DNA of 32,258 bases from Ichthyophonus hoferi. Lineage: Eukaryota; Opisthokonta; Ichthyosporea; Ichthyophonida; Ichthyophonidae. Location of the stretch: contig NAOQ01000596.1 in NCBI GenBank assembly GCA_002751075.1, positions 10,149 to 42,406 on the forward strand. Direction: 5' to 3'. The position numbers were made by a program, and so were the translations under genes. Each line of letters begins with the position of its first letter. The first letter of the stretch is position 1. Below, in pieces: positions 1 to 10,059 of the stretch. Under the pieces are notes generated by a model. It was not told the origin of the DNA and ran no database searches. It saw nothing but the letters and a program-made list of their open reading frames with translations.

Positions 1-605
1 ATTATATTTCAAAATATAAACACAATTTCTTTTATTGTCAGAATTTTTCTAATTATCTTACAATCTAAAATTATTCATCACAATTTTGTAATTAGAGACC
101 CGTCGGGGAATTTCTGGAAACCACGATTCTGAATGAGTTTTTTTGTCCAATTGGAAATTTTTAGTGATTGGTAATAGCTAAACAATATTGTGGCATAGGG
201 CAATGTTCATTAGTGTTTGGCTCGATTTGCTATCTGTTTTATTTCTATTAGCCTAATAGGCTTATCTAAGCTGGATTAGATGATCATAAAGAGGATTATT
301 TGTTCATTGGTTGCTGACTCAATTATTCGATTGCTCGTTCAGCAGGGGATCTATCTTTCCCCTATTCCTGGGGTATAACTAGATATACAATACATAAAAA
401 ACAATTATAACTAATAAATTAATTAACTTATGAATAAGTAGCCAATTATTGTATATAGAGTATACTATATTTTCCAAGTGCAAAAGATCTCTGTTTGTAA
501 CTGTCAGAATCCAACTATTATCTTAAATGGTAAATAGTTTGTTCTGGTAAATTGTAAATTGTAAGGTATGCTCAATCTGTAAGAATTGTACGGGTGACCC
601 ATCCC
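1..605. other. AT-rich spacer, no gene seen
   Basis: No convincing reading frame on either strand, and no RNA gene or repeat that I can support. The sequence is A+T rich with frequent stops in all frames. Confidence 0.6.
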
Positions 606-735
606 GACCTGGATCAAGTTGTAAGATTCGAACAGCCGACTCGGTTTTGATCCAGGTCATGCGGTGAGATTGGAACCGCTAAACCAGTGCAATAATCCAA
701 TGTTGATACTGTACCAGCTAAACTAAAGGAGGTAC
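606..735 (-). other. Degenerate tRNA-like / Pol III box region with 12-bp inverted repeat
   Basis: On the minus strand, 725-714 reads TAGTTTAGCTGG, a full match to the Pol III A-box consensus. It is followed by a near B-box (GGTTCCAATCT, 677-667; one mismatch at the key purine) and then a perfect B-box core (GTTCGAATC, 633-625). I could not fold a cloverleaf: the T-stem and D-stem do not pair well. A perfect 12-bp inverted repeat (GACCTGGATCAA at 606-617 and its complement at 647-658, 29-nt loop) frames the second B-box. This may be a decayed tRNA or the head of a tRNA-derived SINE. It is not called as a functional tRNA. Confidence 0.3.
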
Positions 736-1840
736 TGAATGACTCGGATAAACAAATAATTATTTAGTATTTAAAGGATGGCTCAAGATACAGGAGAAGT
801 AGCTCAATAGTTTATTGTTCTGGATGTATTAGCTCCCAGGTGTGGTTGTAGCTTAGTAGAGAAAAAGAAATAAAATTTGACAGTAACAGAATCTAGACAT
901 GTAATTTTGCTACTATACAATAAGTCATTTCAGACATACTGCCTAAGACAAGTCCTGCTGACTTGCTTAATAACAATAAACATATCTTAACATACATGAA
1001 CTGTGTGCATGTAAATAGAGACATTAAAAGCCCTCTTAATTCATTATTCTCTCTCCCTCTAAACGAATATAGATAGGTCTCATACAACCGTCCATCACCA
1101 AACGATAATTTTGACCGCCACACCCATTTTATTGATAGATATAGCCATACTCTCAGCAACTTCTTCATTTTCAATGGCTTCCTTTACCTGCACAGCACAA
1201 AAATAAAACACTACGTAGCACTCCCAGTTTATGCGCTGCTCACCAAAATATCTAACCACGTTCAAAAAACTATAATCTGTTAATTATTTATTTATTGTGG
1301 ATTCAGGGAAACTACTTGTAATATTAACATCAATTCATGTGGACAACTTAAATATTATTAATAACCTTGCCTATATATTAATGTAGTCATTGTAGATCTG
1401 CATATATAAATAACACACTACATAATACAAGACTTACTTATACCCTTGAATAAATTAGCAAAACTGTATTTATTACCTTACATAGTGTATTACATAATAC
1501 AGCATATTATTTGACATTCTATTAGTATATATTATATTACCTTATATAGCATATATTACACTACCTTATACGGTACATTACATAATTATACTATAGATTT
1601 TATTCACTTTATTAAATAAAATTTTAATTAATGAACATAATGCATACTTGTTTTATTGATTTGATCCAGGTTTTCTTAAAAGTAATTTTATCCACCATGG
1701 CTGAAATTCTTAACTGTGATTGAAAGTCCTTATATTAATCTATATTACTTGTTTTTCAATAGATCATATAAGCATCATAAAACATTGACCTATTTAAAAT
1801 GAAGAAATATATAACAGATATATTGTCTTTGCAGGACTCT
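736..1840. other. AT-rich spacer, no gene seen
   Basis: Only short frames without an ATG or recognisable domain. From about 1430 to 1600 there are several loose repeats of a TATTACATAATACA-like phrase, too irregular to call a tandem array. Confidence 0.5.
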
Positions 1841-2110
1841 TCACTGGTTATTGTAGGCTCTGTGTCTGTCAACGGATATATGATGTCCCTTTTTTGCTCC
1901 ACTTGATTCGAGACTTGCATTAATATCAAAGTCCTCATGGAGATTTTTTGAAGTATCCTCGCCACTTGTTTCAGAGGAGAATTGGATGCGTTGCTTTTTC
2001 TTTCTTCCTAAGCATCCTAATTTACTTGTGGTTGTTGTGACAATCTTACATTTGACTCCTGGTAGAATAGGAGTTGAATTATTTTTTCTCTTAACTGTTA
2101 TTACTACTTT
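1841..2110 (-). pseudogene. Decayed copy of a basic/acidic protein tail (family shared with 9261-9467)
   Basis: A minus-strand frame of about 90 codons without an initiating ATG, ending at a stop at 1841-1843. It encodes a lysine/arginine-rich stretch (GRKKKQRIQF) followed by a serine/acidic stretch (SSETSGEDTS). It aligns with the plus-strand frame at 9261-9467, which has GKKKKAKMQF followed by SSDTSDNE. The match extends upstream through a Thr/Pro segment (NNSTP versus TTTP) and a KxKxV motif. A basic run followed by a Ser/Asp/Glu-rich run is common at the C-terminus of pogo/Jerky-type DDE transposases, so a DNA transposon remnant is the leading guess, but no catalytic domain is visible here. 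It could instead be a small host gene family. Confidence 0.45.
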
Positions 2111-4042
2111 TTACAACAGAAAAATATTATGTACGTTACTTTATTGTTCTACATTATCTAATCAGGATCCAGACTAAATATGTGACTGCTGATTATATAG
2201 TTATTGGTTTAGATCAATACCAGTTGATTATGTGATAAGCATTTGAGATAAGTATGCTATTAAATAAGAACTCAACCTAACAGGTATCCAACATGTTGCC
2301 AGCAATATATTGTCTAAGGAATATGCAAAGGATCATTCTGGATGCAATCTATCACGTATATATCATTAATCGTTGAGCACAATGTGGGATTAAATGACAA
2401 CGACCAACACTATTTATAATCACAATAAATTTACGGTCTAGACAGTTTTAAGCATTTGGTTTTATTTAACTGTAATTAGTGACATTATGTAATTAATTAA
2501 TTATCATTAATTAGTGATTAATTCTTAATTCCTAATCGAAATCTCATTCTAAGTGTTACTTAACATTTAGAGGTTCAATACTACATAATCAATAAGTATT
2601 TTTGTACAAGACATTATGAAGTATTCGGGCAAGCACTTGTAGGGGCTAAAGTATTTCAGTGGTATTATTAGGGAATACTAATATATTTTATTGTTAATGT
2701 TAGCAAATTAAAAAATAACTGCATGTTAGCAGTATAAAGCTGAATCTAAATGTGTCGAGGTTTTGTCGTACAAAAATGGTTATTCCGTTTCAAGATAACT
2801 GGTATTCCAATCAGAGTGTTTAATGATAACCTGGATAACACAGTTTGCACGGGTGGACTATGGTTGAACTATTTTTATTCTTATCAGTTTATGGTATATG
2901 CTGAAATATGAAATTTAAAATATAGATATTCATTTACACTAGGTGTGAAAAATTGTATTTTTTATATTAAGTAAGGATTACACAAGTAAGTTTTTCTGTA
3001 GTGTATGTAATATTATAAAGTCATTTATTAATTTACACTATAATATGTATAATATGATATAATATAATGTCATATAATACTAACTATGACGTGTTAAAAT
3101 ATTTATTTGTTTTGTACATCAAATAAAACCCTTCTTATAAATAATATATACTATCATCTAATAAATTGCTTATGTAAGAGTTTTGTAGACATGCAACATA
3201 TACTATATCTTATTTTATTTTTTTAAAACATTATTTGTTCTTGGTTTTTGCTTTGTTGGAGATCTATATCAAGGATAGATTTTCATGGAGTATTGAACAG
3301 AAAATACCTATAATGATATATACTATTTTAGTATTTGAAGAGTATATCAGGAGAGAAAGCCCAATACCAGCAATCGGATTTGACAAATAATGTTTAATAA
3401 AATTCACAGGAGTATTTGGCGTTCCCGTTGATTATATAATATCAATTATCCTTTATGTTGTTTTATATTATGATCTATTATACCTCCTATATTGTAATCA
3501 TTATTGTCCTGAACAAACATTTCGGTATATGGATATTTAATTAAAAATTAATATATAAATATATTATTGCACTTTTTAAGTTTGTGGTTTGATAAAATTT
3601 CAGGGTTATTGAAAATAACTCCAGTTAACATTACATGACCAGTAGTTTGTCTTCTGGCCTCTTGAACTAAGAGCGCTTAATCTACATCCATATAATATAG
3701 GTGTGACATATAATCTTATAGATATGGAAGTGGTAAAGTCTAAGCCAACATAACAGAATTATTAAATTTTGCTAATACTCAGGATTAATTAGTTGCGTAA
3801 TATCTTTCCAACCTGTTGGATTGATTCCATTCGTTAATAGAACTTCTGTAACGCCAACATTGGTAGCAAAACTAAAGTCAAGATATGATAAGAAACAAGT
3901 ATAAAAGAAAACCAAAGTCCATAATAAAGGCTCTCGTCGCAGACATTTGCGACACCCCTTGGGGTGGTATGTATAAAAATCTACAAATTTTTTACAAAGA
4001 AATATATAGTAGTATAAATGAATAATAAGACAGTTATATAAT
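2111..4042. other. AT-rich spacer, no supported gene
   Basis: Almost 2 kb with no recognisable coding region. A hydrophobic minus-strand frame occupies 3772-4128. Its last ~30 codons have a protein-like composition, but it has no domain I recognise and it runs through the decayed repeat just downstream, so it is not called. Confidence 0.5.
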
Positions 4043-4157
4043 AAGATATTAGTGTGGTAGATAATAGCATAAAAGGTTAATAATCTAATATTGTGATAAT
4101 CTAATCGGATAGTAGTATAATAGACCAATAGGATATTAGTATGATAGATAAGAGCAT
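4043..4157 (+). repeat. Decayed tandem repeat, about 25-nt units
   Basis: Three related units read GATATTAGTGTGGTAGATAA (4045 on), GGATAGTAGTATAATAGACC (about 4108 on) and GGATATTAGTATGATAGATA (4131 on). They look like an old tandem array with divergent spacers. No coding role is apparent. Confidence 0.4.
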
Positions 4158-4762
4158 ATTATGATGAAAACTCGCCTCTTTGAAGAGGGAGTGATTTTTA
4201 AACAATATCAAGAATAAAACAGAAACAGTTTACTCTGCAACAATCATTCTAGTTAATCTAAAAATTAATTAGACATTAATTTACATACACCAAAAGATAC
4301 ACAGTAATTTTATCATTGATACAAAAAAATCAGCCCCAATCTTTAAGATCTTCTATTTAGTTATTTGTATCTTAACAGTTATTTCACAAATCCGTCATAG
4401 CTAATAGGTGTGTTTGAAAATTGTGATGGAAGAGTGTCGAGTCACGAAATTCGTACTGCGCTACTTGATTCGTTACTGTTGTCAGAATTATTTGATTGGA
4501 GACGCGGCTCATAAATGCTATTGGCGATATGAAATTATAAATACACTAAATCTCAGTCTTAGAATACTGATTGGTCCATGGCTCAGCATGGGGTTCTCAC
4601 CATATCAATAGATCTAACACTTGAAAACGTAGTTCGGCTGAAGTTCTGGTATTAGGAAAATCTTGAAATGATTGGTCCACTATTAATTGATTGAGTAGAA
4701 TTCTTAATTTGGATGAAATGATTTGTTAATATTCTTAAGTAATCATTTGTGCTAATGGGGTA

Positions 4763-4854
4763 ATTGGCTAATCAGATAATTCTTGTGAGCCTCATTGATC
4801 TTCTGAAAATTATTTAGCCAATATGGGGTGACGTCTCTAATCTAGTATATTTAT
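4763..4854 (+). promoter_or_regulatory. Promoter-like block with CCAAT boxes, CRE-like site and TATA
   Basis: Contains an inverted CCAAT box (ATTGGCTAAT, 4763-4772), a direct CCAAT box (GCCAAT, 4817-4822), a CRE-like TGACGTC (4829-4835) and a TATA-like stretch at about 4847-4854. All four are kept in the inverted copy (its TGACGTC lies at 12820-12814, minus). Retention in both copies and their order upstream of the small reading frame at 5002 suggest a promoter. No transcription evidence is available from the sequence. Confidence 0.4.
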
Positions 4855-5001
4855 AATTAAGAAAGGCAAGCTATTTACTATATAACTTGCGGGGATTTTT
4901 AAATAAATATACAAATAATTAATCAATAAACGAATTTTTTTGAAACAAATATGTATTGTTGTTATTAATTTTATTTCTTGGCTGTCTGAAAATCCCAAAC
5001 A

Positions 5002-5178
5002 ATGCAATTACTTGATCAGGCAAAAAATGTCAAGCTTCTTCGAGTAAGACAGGTACTAGTACAACTTGAACATTGTCCAGATCAAGTGATGCAGGCATTT
5101 TTTGCATTTACACTCAATGAAGATGCTAAAATGCCGAAAAACGTATCAAATATTACAATTTCTCTTTCTTATGCTTGA
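5002..5178 (+). CDS. Small hypothetical protein (58 aa) of a duplicated unit
   Basis: ATG at 5002 to TGA at 5176-5178. The product begins MQLLDQAKNVKLL and has a core RQVLVQLEHCPDQVMQ, with no signal peptide or membrane segment. The inverted copy at 12.5 kb encodes RQILAQLEYCSDPMMQ in the matching place. The substitutions there are largely conservative, which suggests the segment was once under coding constraint; that copy lacks 39 nt in frame and has frame disruptions further on. I do not recognise the family. A promoter-like block lies about 150-240 bp upstream. The frame could also be the last exon of a longer gene, or a piece of a mobile-element protein. It converges with the permease gene whose stop is at 5699. 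Confidence 0.35.
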   Translation: MQLLDQAKNVKLLRVRQVLVQLEHCPDQVMQAFFAFTLNEDAKMPKNVSNITISLSYA

Positions 5179-5698
5179 AACACTTACGTTTTCTAATAAT
5201 ATTAAATGCCTCCTGCTATGTAAAGGAATACCTAAACTAATTAAACATTCCTGTTTTAACCATAAGTAACAAATATAACAAATTTCTTTTTTATTATTAA
5301 TTCGTAATGAAGGCATCCCAGCCCTTACAGAACTATTTGAGAAAAAAATAAAAAAAATAAAAACAAATCGAAGATTCAAATGTAAGCTTGTTGTTTGTTT
5401 TTCTTAATTTCTCATACGCCAACTCTGGATTGAATACTAATTATTTTTATTCTTTTGGAAAATAAGGTAGTCAGCTATTACCTATATAAATTTTATTATT
5501 TTAAAACATTAATATATTGTATTTCTATCTTTCCAACACTCTAAGCAAGAATTATCTTTGTTGCAGTTTTTAAAAAATCCAAGTACATGTTCACTTAGTG
5601 CATCAACTGTCAACATAAACAATACAAAATTATATTAAAAATATATATAAAACAGCTACATAATAAAATCCACTACACTACTATTATAATAAAATGCA
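5179..5698. other. Intergenic spacer between convergent units
   Basis: AT-rich sequence holding the 3' flank of the permease gene (minus). Nothing else is supported. Confidence 0.5.
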
Positions 5699-7297
5699 TT
5701 ATGCAAATGCACGGTAAGTGCTTGCATGCAGTGCAATTTGTCTAATAGAGGCGATAGTACCAACAGCCAATATGATCAAACCACATATTACAATGCTCCA
5801 ACAGCTTAGCCGAGGTATCATATTAATGCTATTTCCCTTATATAAAATAAACATATATGCAGGTATAATAAAAGTCAAAGGAGTCACGCCTACTGCACCA
5901 AACAAGGACATAATATCACTGAAGAAAGGGATAGCAATGGCCACAAACCATGTAGCAATGATGTATGAGAAGCGACAAATTACACGCAGTCCTAGACTAG
6001 AGCGGACAGTATGCCTAGACGGTAAATCTTCTGCATCCACCTCATTAGATTTTACATCTTTATCACGTCTCATAAATTTCATAGCAAGCACTCGTTTCTG
6101 GACGGCATCATATACTGGCATAGACCATACTTGGTAGGCAATAAGTACATGTAAAAGAACAAGTGTCTCAGCTATTGTAACAGCAATATTTAGCCCTTGA
6201 TCATGTCCACCAACCCTCTGTAGACTACTGAGTATATTACCGTCCACAGAAGTCCCAAACACCCAGAAACCAGCTCCAGCACTAAGGAAATATAGAACTA
6301 AGGCGAAGCCCCATGCTAGACTGACACCTTTTATGTTCTCCCTACGTGGATCAGGAAAGGTTTTTAATGTTGCCTGTACTTCTGGAACAATAGCGTGGAC
6401 TCCAAATGAAAATGCCATAGTAGATAGTCCAGTAAAGAAATCAAACGCAAATTTGCCTCCATTTGTACCACCCCCCACACTATAGGAAACATCAGGCCTT
6501 CTACCCACATAGAAGCATAAGGAAACAGCAATCACACAGTAAACCATGCTGGCGACTGTAGCAACAACAGAAATAGATGAAACACTTTCCAGTGATGGGA
6601 AGAAGGAAAGGACAAGCTCTATAGCTGCAAATATTGAGGTCCACACTAGCTTCCTCATGGGTGTACAATGATTTCCACAGTTGCTTTCATATATAAAACT
6701 AATACTTTCACCCCCTGCAATAAGATATGCAATACATGTTCCAACAAGCACAATATACTGGCAGGGTGACACGATCCACTTCGATAGTTTTGGCCCTAAA
6801 ACGTGTTCAGCTATGGCGTAATATGTGGTAAGTCTGTGCCTCCCTCCTGGCACATTGGGATCTTTTTTAGTTAAATGCATCAAAGAAAGTAGAGCTGCAT
6901 TATAGTAACTGGCAGCAGTCGCTAAAGCCAACAGAATCAAACCAGCGGCCCAGCCAAGCTGTGACATAGCCTTAGGGAGTCCAAGTACTCCTGTACCAAC
7001 CATTGCGGCCATAAGATGAAATCCTGCGTTGTGCCATTTTCCTTGCGGCTCGTTATCTAACTCTATAGCAGCATCTTGAAGAGATTCCACACTTGAAGAA
7101 TCATTGGGCCGGTTGACATAGTCCATGTCAACTTTAGATAGGTCATCATCCATACTCTTCATTTCATTCCTCATCCCGCTTGAACTTGGCTGTGGGTTCT
7201 TTTGACTGGAGGTGGTAGAAAGCACATTTATTACATTTATGCTAGCCTTGGCCGGAGCTGCTGCTACAGTGTCCATTGGAACACTACTAGAAGGCAT
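5699..7297 (-). CDS. LHT-like amino acid permease (AAAP family)
   Basis: A 532-residue intronless gene with ATG at 7297 and TAA at the 5' edge. It is predicted to be a multipass proton-coupled amino acid transporter of a plasma or internal membrane. Residues 1-85 form a Ser/Pro/acidic cytosolic tail. The permease core starts at WHNAGFHLMAAMVGTGVLGL (88-107), the hallmark first helix of the AAAP family, and about 11 hydrophobic segments follow (91-113, 116-140, 173-200, 218-236, 240-265, 286-310, 324-347, 369-398, 437-459, 463-486, 498-520). It resembles plant lysine/histidine transporters more than animal vesicular GABA transporters: it has SKWIVSPCQYIVLVG, IVPEVQATL, FGTSVDGNIL and YQVWSMPVYD, and it ends IRQIALHASTYRAFA, matching the LHT C-terminus. 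Length fits the family, with a longer N-terminus. Substrate is inferred only. Confidence 0.93.
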   Translation of the reverse strand: MPSSSVPMDTVAAAPAKASINVINVLSTTSSQKNPQPSSSGMRNEMKSMDDDLSKVDMDYVNRPNDSSSVESLQDAAIELDNEPQGKWHNAGFHLMAAMVGTGVLGLPKAMSQLGWAAGLILLALATAASYYNAALLSLMHLTKKDPNVPGGRHRLTTYYAIAEHVLGPKLSKWIVSPCQYIVLVGTCIAYLIAGGESISFIYESNCGNHCTPMRKLVWTSIFAAIELVLSFFPSLESVSSISVVATVASMVYCVIAVSLCFYVGRRPDVSYSVGGGTNGGKFAFDFFTGLSTMAFSFGVHAIVPEVQATLKTFPDPRRENIKGVSLAWGFALVLYFLSAGAGFWVFGTSVDGNILSSLQRVGGHDQGLNIAVTIAETLVLLHVLIAYQVWSMPVYDAVQKRVLAMKFMRRDKDVKSNEVDAEDLPSRHTVRSSLGLRVICRFSYIIATWFVAIAIPFFSDIMSLFGAVGVTPLTFIIPAYMFILYKGNSINMIPRLSCWSIVICGLIILAVGTIASIRQIALHASTYRAFA

Positions 7298-7562
7298 AAT
7301 GGAGGAATATGAATATCAGGCTTATCCAGCTGGAGGATGCTTTATTATTAACTATGCACACCACAGGAAAGGGCTATTACAGCAACTTTCAAGTTATTTT
7401 AGGTTCTTTATAAAATACAAAAAATAAATAAGCAGATAATGAACGGTAAACTTGTGATGTATTTATACTTGCAAACAGTGCGATGTTAGATTTTATCCTA
7501 TAACGGGCCTCGTGTAAGCACGAATATTTTAAAATAATTGTCAATTATTTAAAATATGCTAT

Positions 7563-7599
7563 ATTATTGGTGCCTGGGGAAAGATGATACACCAATAAT
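7563..7599. promoter_or_regulatory. Palindromic pair of CCAAT boxes upstream of the permease
   Basis: A perfect 10-bp inverted repeat, ATTATTGGTG (7563-7572) and CACCAATAAT (7590-7599), separated by 17 nt. It lies about 270 bp upstream of the permease ATG. Each arm contains a CCAAT box (NF-Y-type site) in opposite orientation. A similar pair (TATTGG then CCAATA) lies at about 8328-8352. A promoter role is inferred from position. Confidence 0.35.
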
Positions 7600-8400
7600 G
7601 TCATTTAATAAAATAAATTAATGTTATGATTGGTTCTATAGGTTAACTTCCGGTATCAAAAACCTGGGGAAATTTTATGTAAAAACGACCCGTTCACATT
7701 AAATCAAATTCTTCTAAACTCTTGTAATCATCAAGGATGCCTGAAAATTTCCAAATTTCGCAAAAAAAAAAAAAAATTACACGCAATTGAACATTATGAT
7801 AGAATGTAAAACAATAACTGAGTCGCGCTGTAATATAATATATAATATAATATATAATGTAATAAAAAATTTTGGAACCAGAGCGCGTTCATTTTTTCTT
7901 TTTTACTGATAACAATCAATTTTTGTGATCGGTTCAATGTTAGATAATTGCATAATGTTTTTTTTTTAAAAAAAAATTGCATAATATTTTTAATCTGGCA
8001 AATTGATTTTTAATAAAAAACCATACAATATAATATATATTATAGAGTATAATATAATAAAATAAAATAAAACTGAATGGAGAATAGTGTAATATAATAT
8101 AATATAATATAATGTAGCGTAGGATAATAATAAATTATATTTTAATATCCAAGTGGTGTTACTGCATAACTGATAACAACTTGTCAAGACAAATTGGGAG
8201 CCTCGTACTCAAATAATATATAACTTTTACCGAAAAAAGGTTTAAAGCCTTTAGAGGTTAATTTCTTCACGAGAAATAACATCAATATAGCATCATCCAC
8301 CATGGCATATATCAAATGAACGTTTTCTATTGGTGCCCTTGCATCGCCAATAACGTTATGTCATGCCTTAAGTACAGCGAATCATAGTGTGCTAAACATA
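7600..8400. other. AT-rich spacer with TATAA-type pentamer runs
   Basis: No gene supported. Contains an A-run at 7760-7776, a T8/A9 palindromic stretch near 7960-7976, and short runs of the pentamer TATAA/AATAT at about 7832-7860 and 8090-8113. The same pentamer recurs elsewhere in the window. Confidence 0.5.
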
Positions 8401-8427
8401 TATTATGTCCAATCATTGCCGCAATCT

Positions 8428-9204
8428 TGTACGATCTTCCCGAGTGCTATCGAATCGTTCCATTCCATGAGTGTTCCTTTCAGCCATTTACTGGCGGCAA
8501 CAACCCTGATAATGAATTCATGGACGTTTTCACTTGGTTTGAGGGAAATATTGAAGAACTCTAGCAGGTAATTTGATTACTGGGCGGTATTTTATCCGTC
8601 GAACTAATTTTTAAGTCCTCTCCACGTATGATAGGAAATTAATTCTGATCCCAACCAGCAATCGGTCTTTGTTCTGTTGCCACAGATGCATACAGATAAT
8701 GGCGTGCTGCAGCTTCATCAGCTGATAGATTGGTAGGATCTCTGAGCAGTGGATAGGTGGGTTCCACATCTACAGCCATCAAACATCTGGAGACCTGCAT
8801 CTTGTTACAGATGTTCTCTGTCCCTTTTACATAACTGATTCCGTTCAAGTCGTCTGCAAATATCTCTGAGCTGGAGACGGGTGGAGAACATCTGTAACAA
8901 GATGCAGGTCTCCAGATGTCTGAAGGCCCTAGATGTGGAGCCCACCCATCAACAGCTTAGAGATTCTACCAATAAGCAGCCGAAAGAAACACTCATGGAA
9001 CTGAGCGATTCCATAGTACTCAGGAAAATCATACATGGCCTACAGTCTTCACAATATGCTAGCCAAGTCCGAACCTTCCGCCAGGCGACCAAGAGTTGTA
9101 GATTATTAAAAGATTGCATAGAGGGCATAGCCACACACATAAAACTAGCGGGAAGTAAAAAGCATGAGAGTAGAAATAATTCAAGGCGGGAGTACATTAG
9201 TTAA
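8428..9204. repeat. Foldback: inverted duplication of a coding-like fragment
   Basis: The plus-strand stretch 8884-8973 is repeated in reverse complement at 8818-8729 (90 bp, high identity, 65-bp spacer). Both translate as ENICNKMQVSRCL followed by DVEPT and LRD.TN. A second homologous block, 8980-9040 (plus), matches 8487-8428 (minus), with a shared TLMExxDSI motif. In the minus arm the two blocks are separated by about 240 bp of extra sequence, partly coding-like (LSADEAAARHYLYASV). The plus arm has an open frame from about 8884 to 9204 but no ATG at its head; the first in-frame ATG encodes the M of NKMQVSRC. I do not recognise the protein. Likely a decayed transposon or a duplicated gene remnant. 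Confidence 0.6.
8902..9204 (+). pseudogene. Unrecognised coding-like remnant in the foldback plus arm
   Basis: From the in-frame ATG (about 8902) to the stop at 9202-9204 there are about 100 codons. The product starts MQVSRCLKALDVEPT, has a charged middle with helical character, and ends in a lysine/arginine/serine-rich tail. The first 50 residues have an inverted, diverged copy on the minus strand (8818-8639 and 8487-8428). No domain is recognised. The duplicated and interrupted partner suggests this is not an intact gene, although a short protein cannot be excluded. Confidence 0.3.
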
Positions 9205-9260
9205 ATCAATAAAAGGATTTGTACCAAAGACTTGATATCTTTGTGTAAAAATTTGGAATC

Positions 9261-9467
9261 ATGGTGATTGTTTCGCAGAGACAGACAACCACGCCACATA
9301 TTACCCTAGTGAAACGGAAGACAGTTATTCCGTCCACTAACAAGAAAAGATCCGCTCGGGGAAAAAAGAAAAAAGCAAAGATGCAATTCTCATCGGACAC
9401 CAGTGACAATGAGATACTTAGAAATTTATTGAAGGGATCAAACTTTAGTTGTGAAGATTCAGAATAG
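9261..9467 (+). pseudogene. Basic/acidic protein tail, second family copy
   Basis: ATG at 9261, stop at 9465-9467, 68 codons. It encodes a Thr/Pro segment (RQTTTPHITLVKRKTV), a basic run (KKRSARGKKKKAKMQF) and an acidic/serine run (SSDTSDNEIL, CEDSE). The minus-strand frame at 2110-1841 is homologous over almost its whole length. Beyond the stop, another frame continues with a Ser/Asp-rich sequence (ESDYES), suggesting the original tail was longer. It sits 57 bp downstream of the foldback remnant and may be the C-terminus of the same decayed element. A pogo/Jerky-type transposase tail is a guess from composition only. Confidence 0.4.
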
Positions 9468-10059
9468 AGTGAGAGTGATTATGAATCCGTTGGTTCCACA
9501 GATTTTGACAAAAAACCAAAACTCCCCTCCACCTTTATTAAAAAGGGCTTTACCTTATTCAGATTTATTTAAACTTACGGAAGCAGTCACTTTAACTAAC
9601 GTACACCTTTCAAATTATAAAATAAAGTACTAAAAACCTATTTTTATCTTACGCGCAAGCCACGCAATGATGTTGAAAGCAGACTCTTTTTTTATATAAA
9701 AAAACACCAAAAACGAAACGAGAGTCGCTTATATAAACATTTGAAAATGATATATTTTTATTTTTATTTTGCTAAAATTGCCACTGAAGTCACAAAAATA
9801 ACCGAGTTAAGAAGATTCACAAGCGACCTTCTACTTTTTAAATTATTTCATTATATTGGAACCACCCGGCCATTTTAAACATGAATTGTTTGTAAAAGAA
9901 ACGATTCAGACGAGAGCGGTTTAGACACAAAACACGATTACAACGCTTTTCTTTTATCAAAGGTACAATACAATTTTGAATAAATATTATAACAATTTTT
10001 ATTAATTTTATTATTATATATTATTATTATATATAATGTTGAAAATTTTATGCCTCTTC
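9468..10059. other. Spacer downstream of the first TSP1 gene
   Basis: AT-rich. Contains a GACTCT / AGAGTC inverted pair around 9681-9735 enclosing a T7ATATA7 palindrome. The 3' flank of the TSP1 gene (minus) lies at its right side, with AATAAA-like signals on that strand. No gene supported. Confidence 0.45.

Larger units (their letters stand above)
4628..5178 (+). repeat. Dispersed duplicated unit, copy 1 (inverted partner at 12487-12905)
   Basis: From about 4740 to 5160 this sequence aligns in reverse complement with 12905-12487, including promoter-like motifs, a TATA-like stretch, spacer and coding-like sequence. Landmarks shared by both are the ATTGGCTAATCAGATAA block, the TGACGTCTCTA block, CTAGTATATTTATAATTAAG, and the phrase GAAAATCCCAAAC. 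The second copy carries a 17-nt or so insertion near the TATA-like block and lacks 39 nt of the coding part. A weaker resemblance links 4628-4690 to the reverse complement of about 15900-15985 (shared GTTCGGCYGAAGTTC), hinting at a third, older copy. This could be a duplicated small gene with its promoter, or a decayed mobile element. Confidence 0.65.

Noticed and set aside
606-735. Functional tRNA gene
   Set aside because: Acceptor, D and T stems do not pair, and the B-box has a mismatch at an essential purine.
5718-6137. Plus-strand frame opposite the permease
   Set aside because: Antisense shadow of conserved permease coding sequence.
5699-7297. Animal-type vesicular GABA transporter identity
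   Set aside because: Same superfamily, but the C-terminus and internal motifs fit plant LHT-type permeases better.
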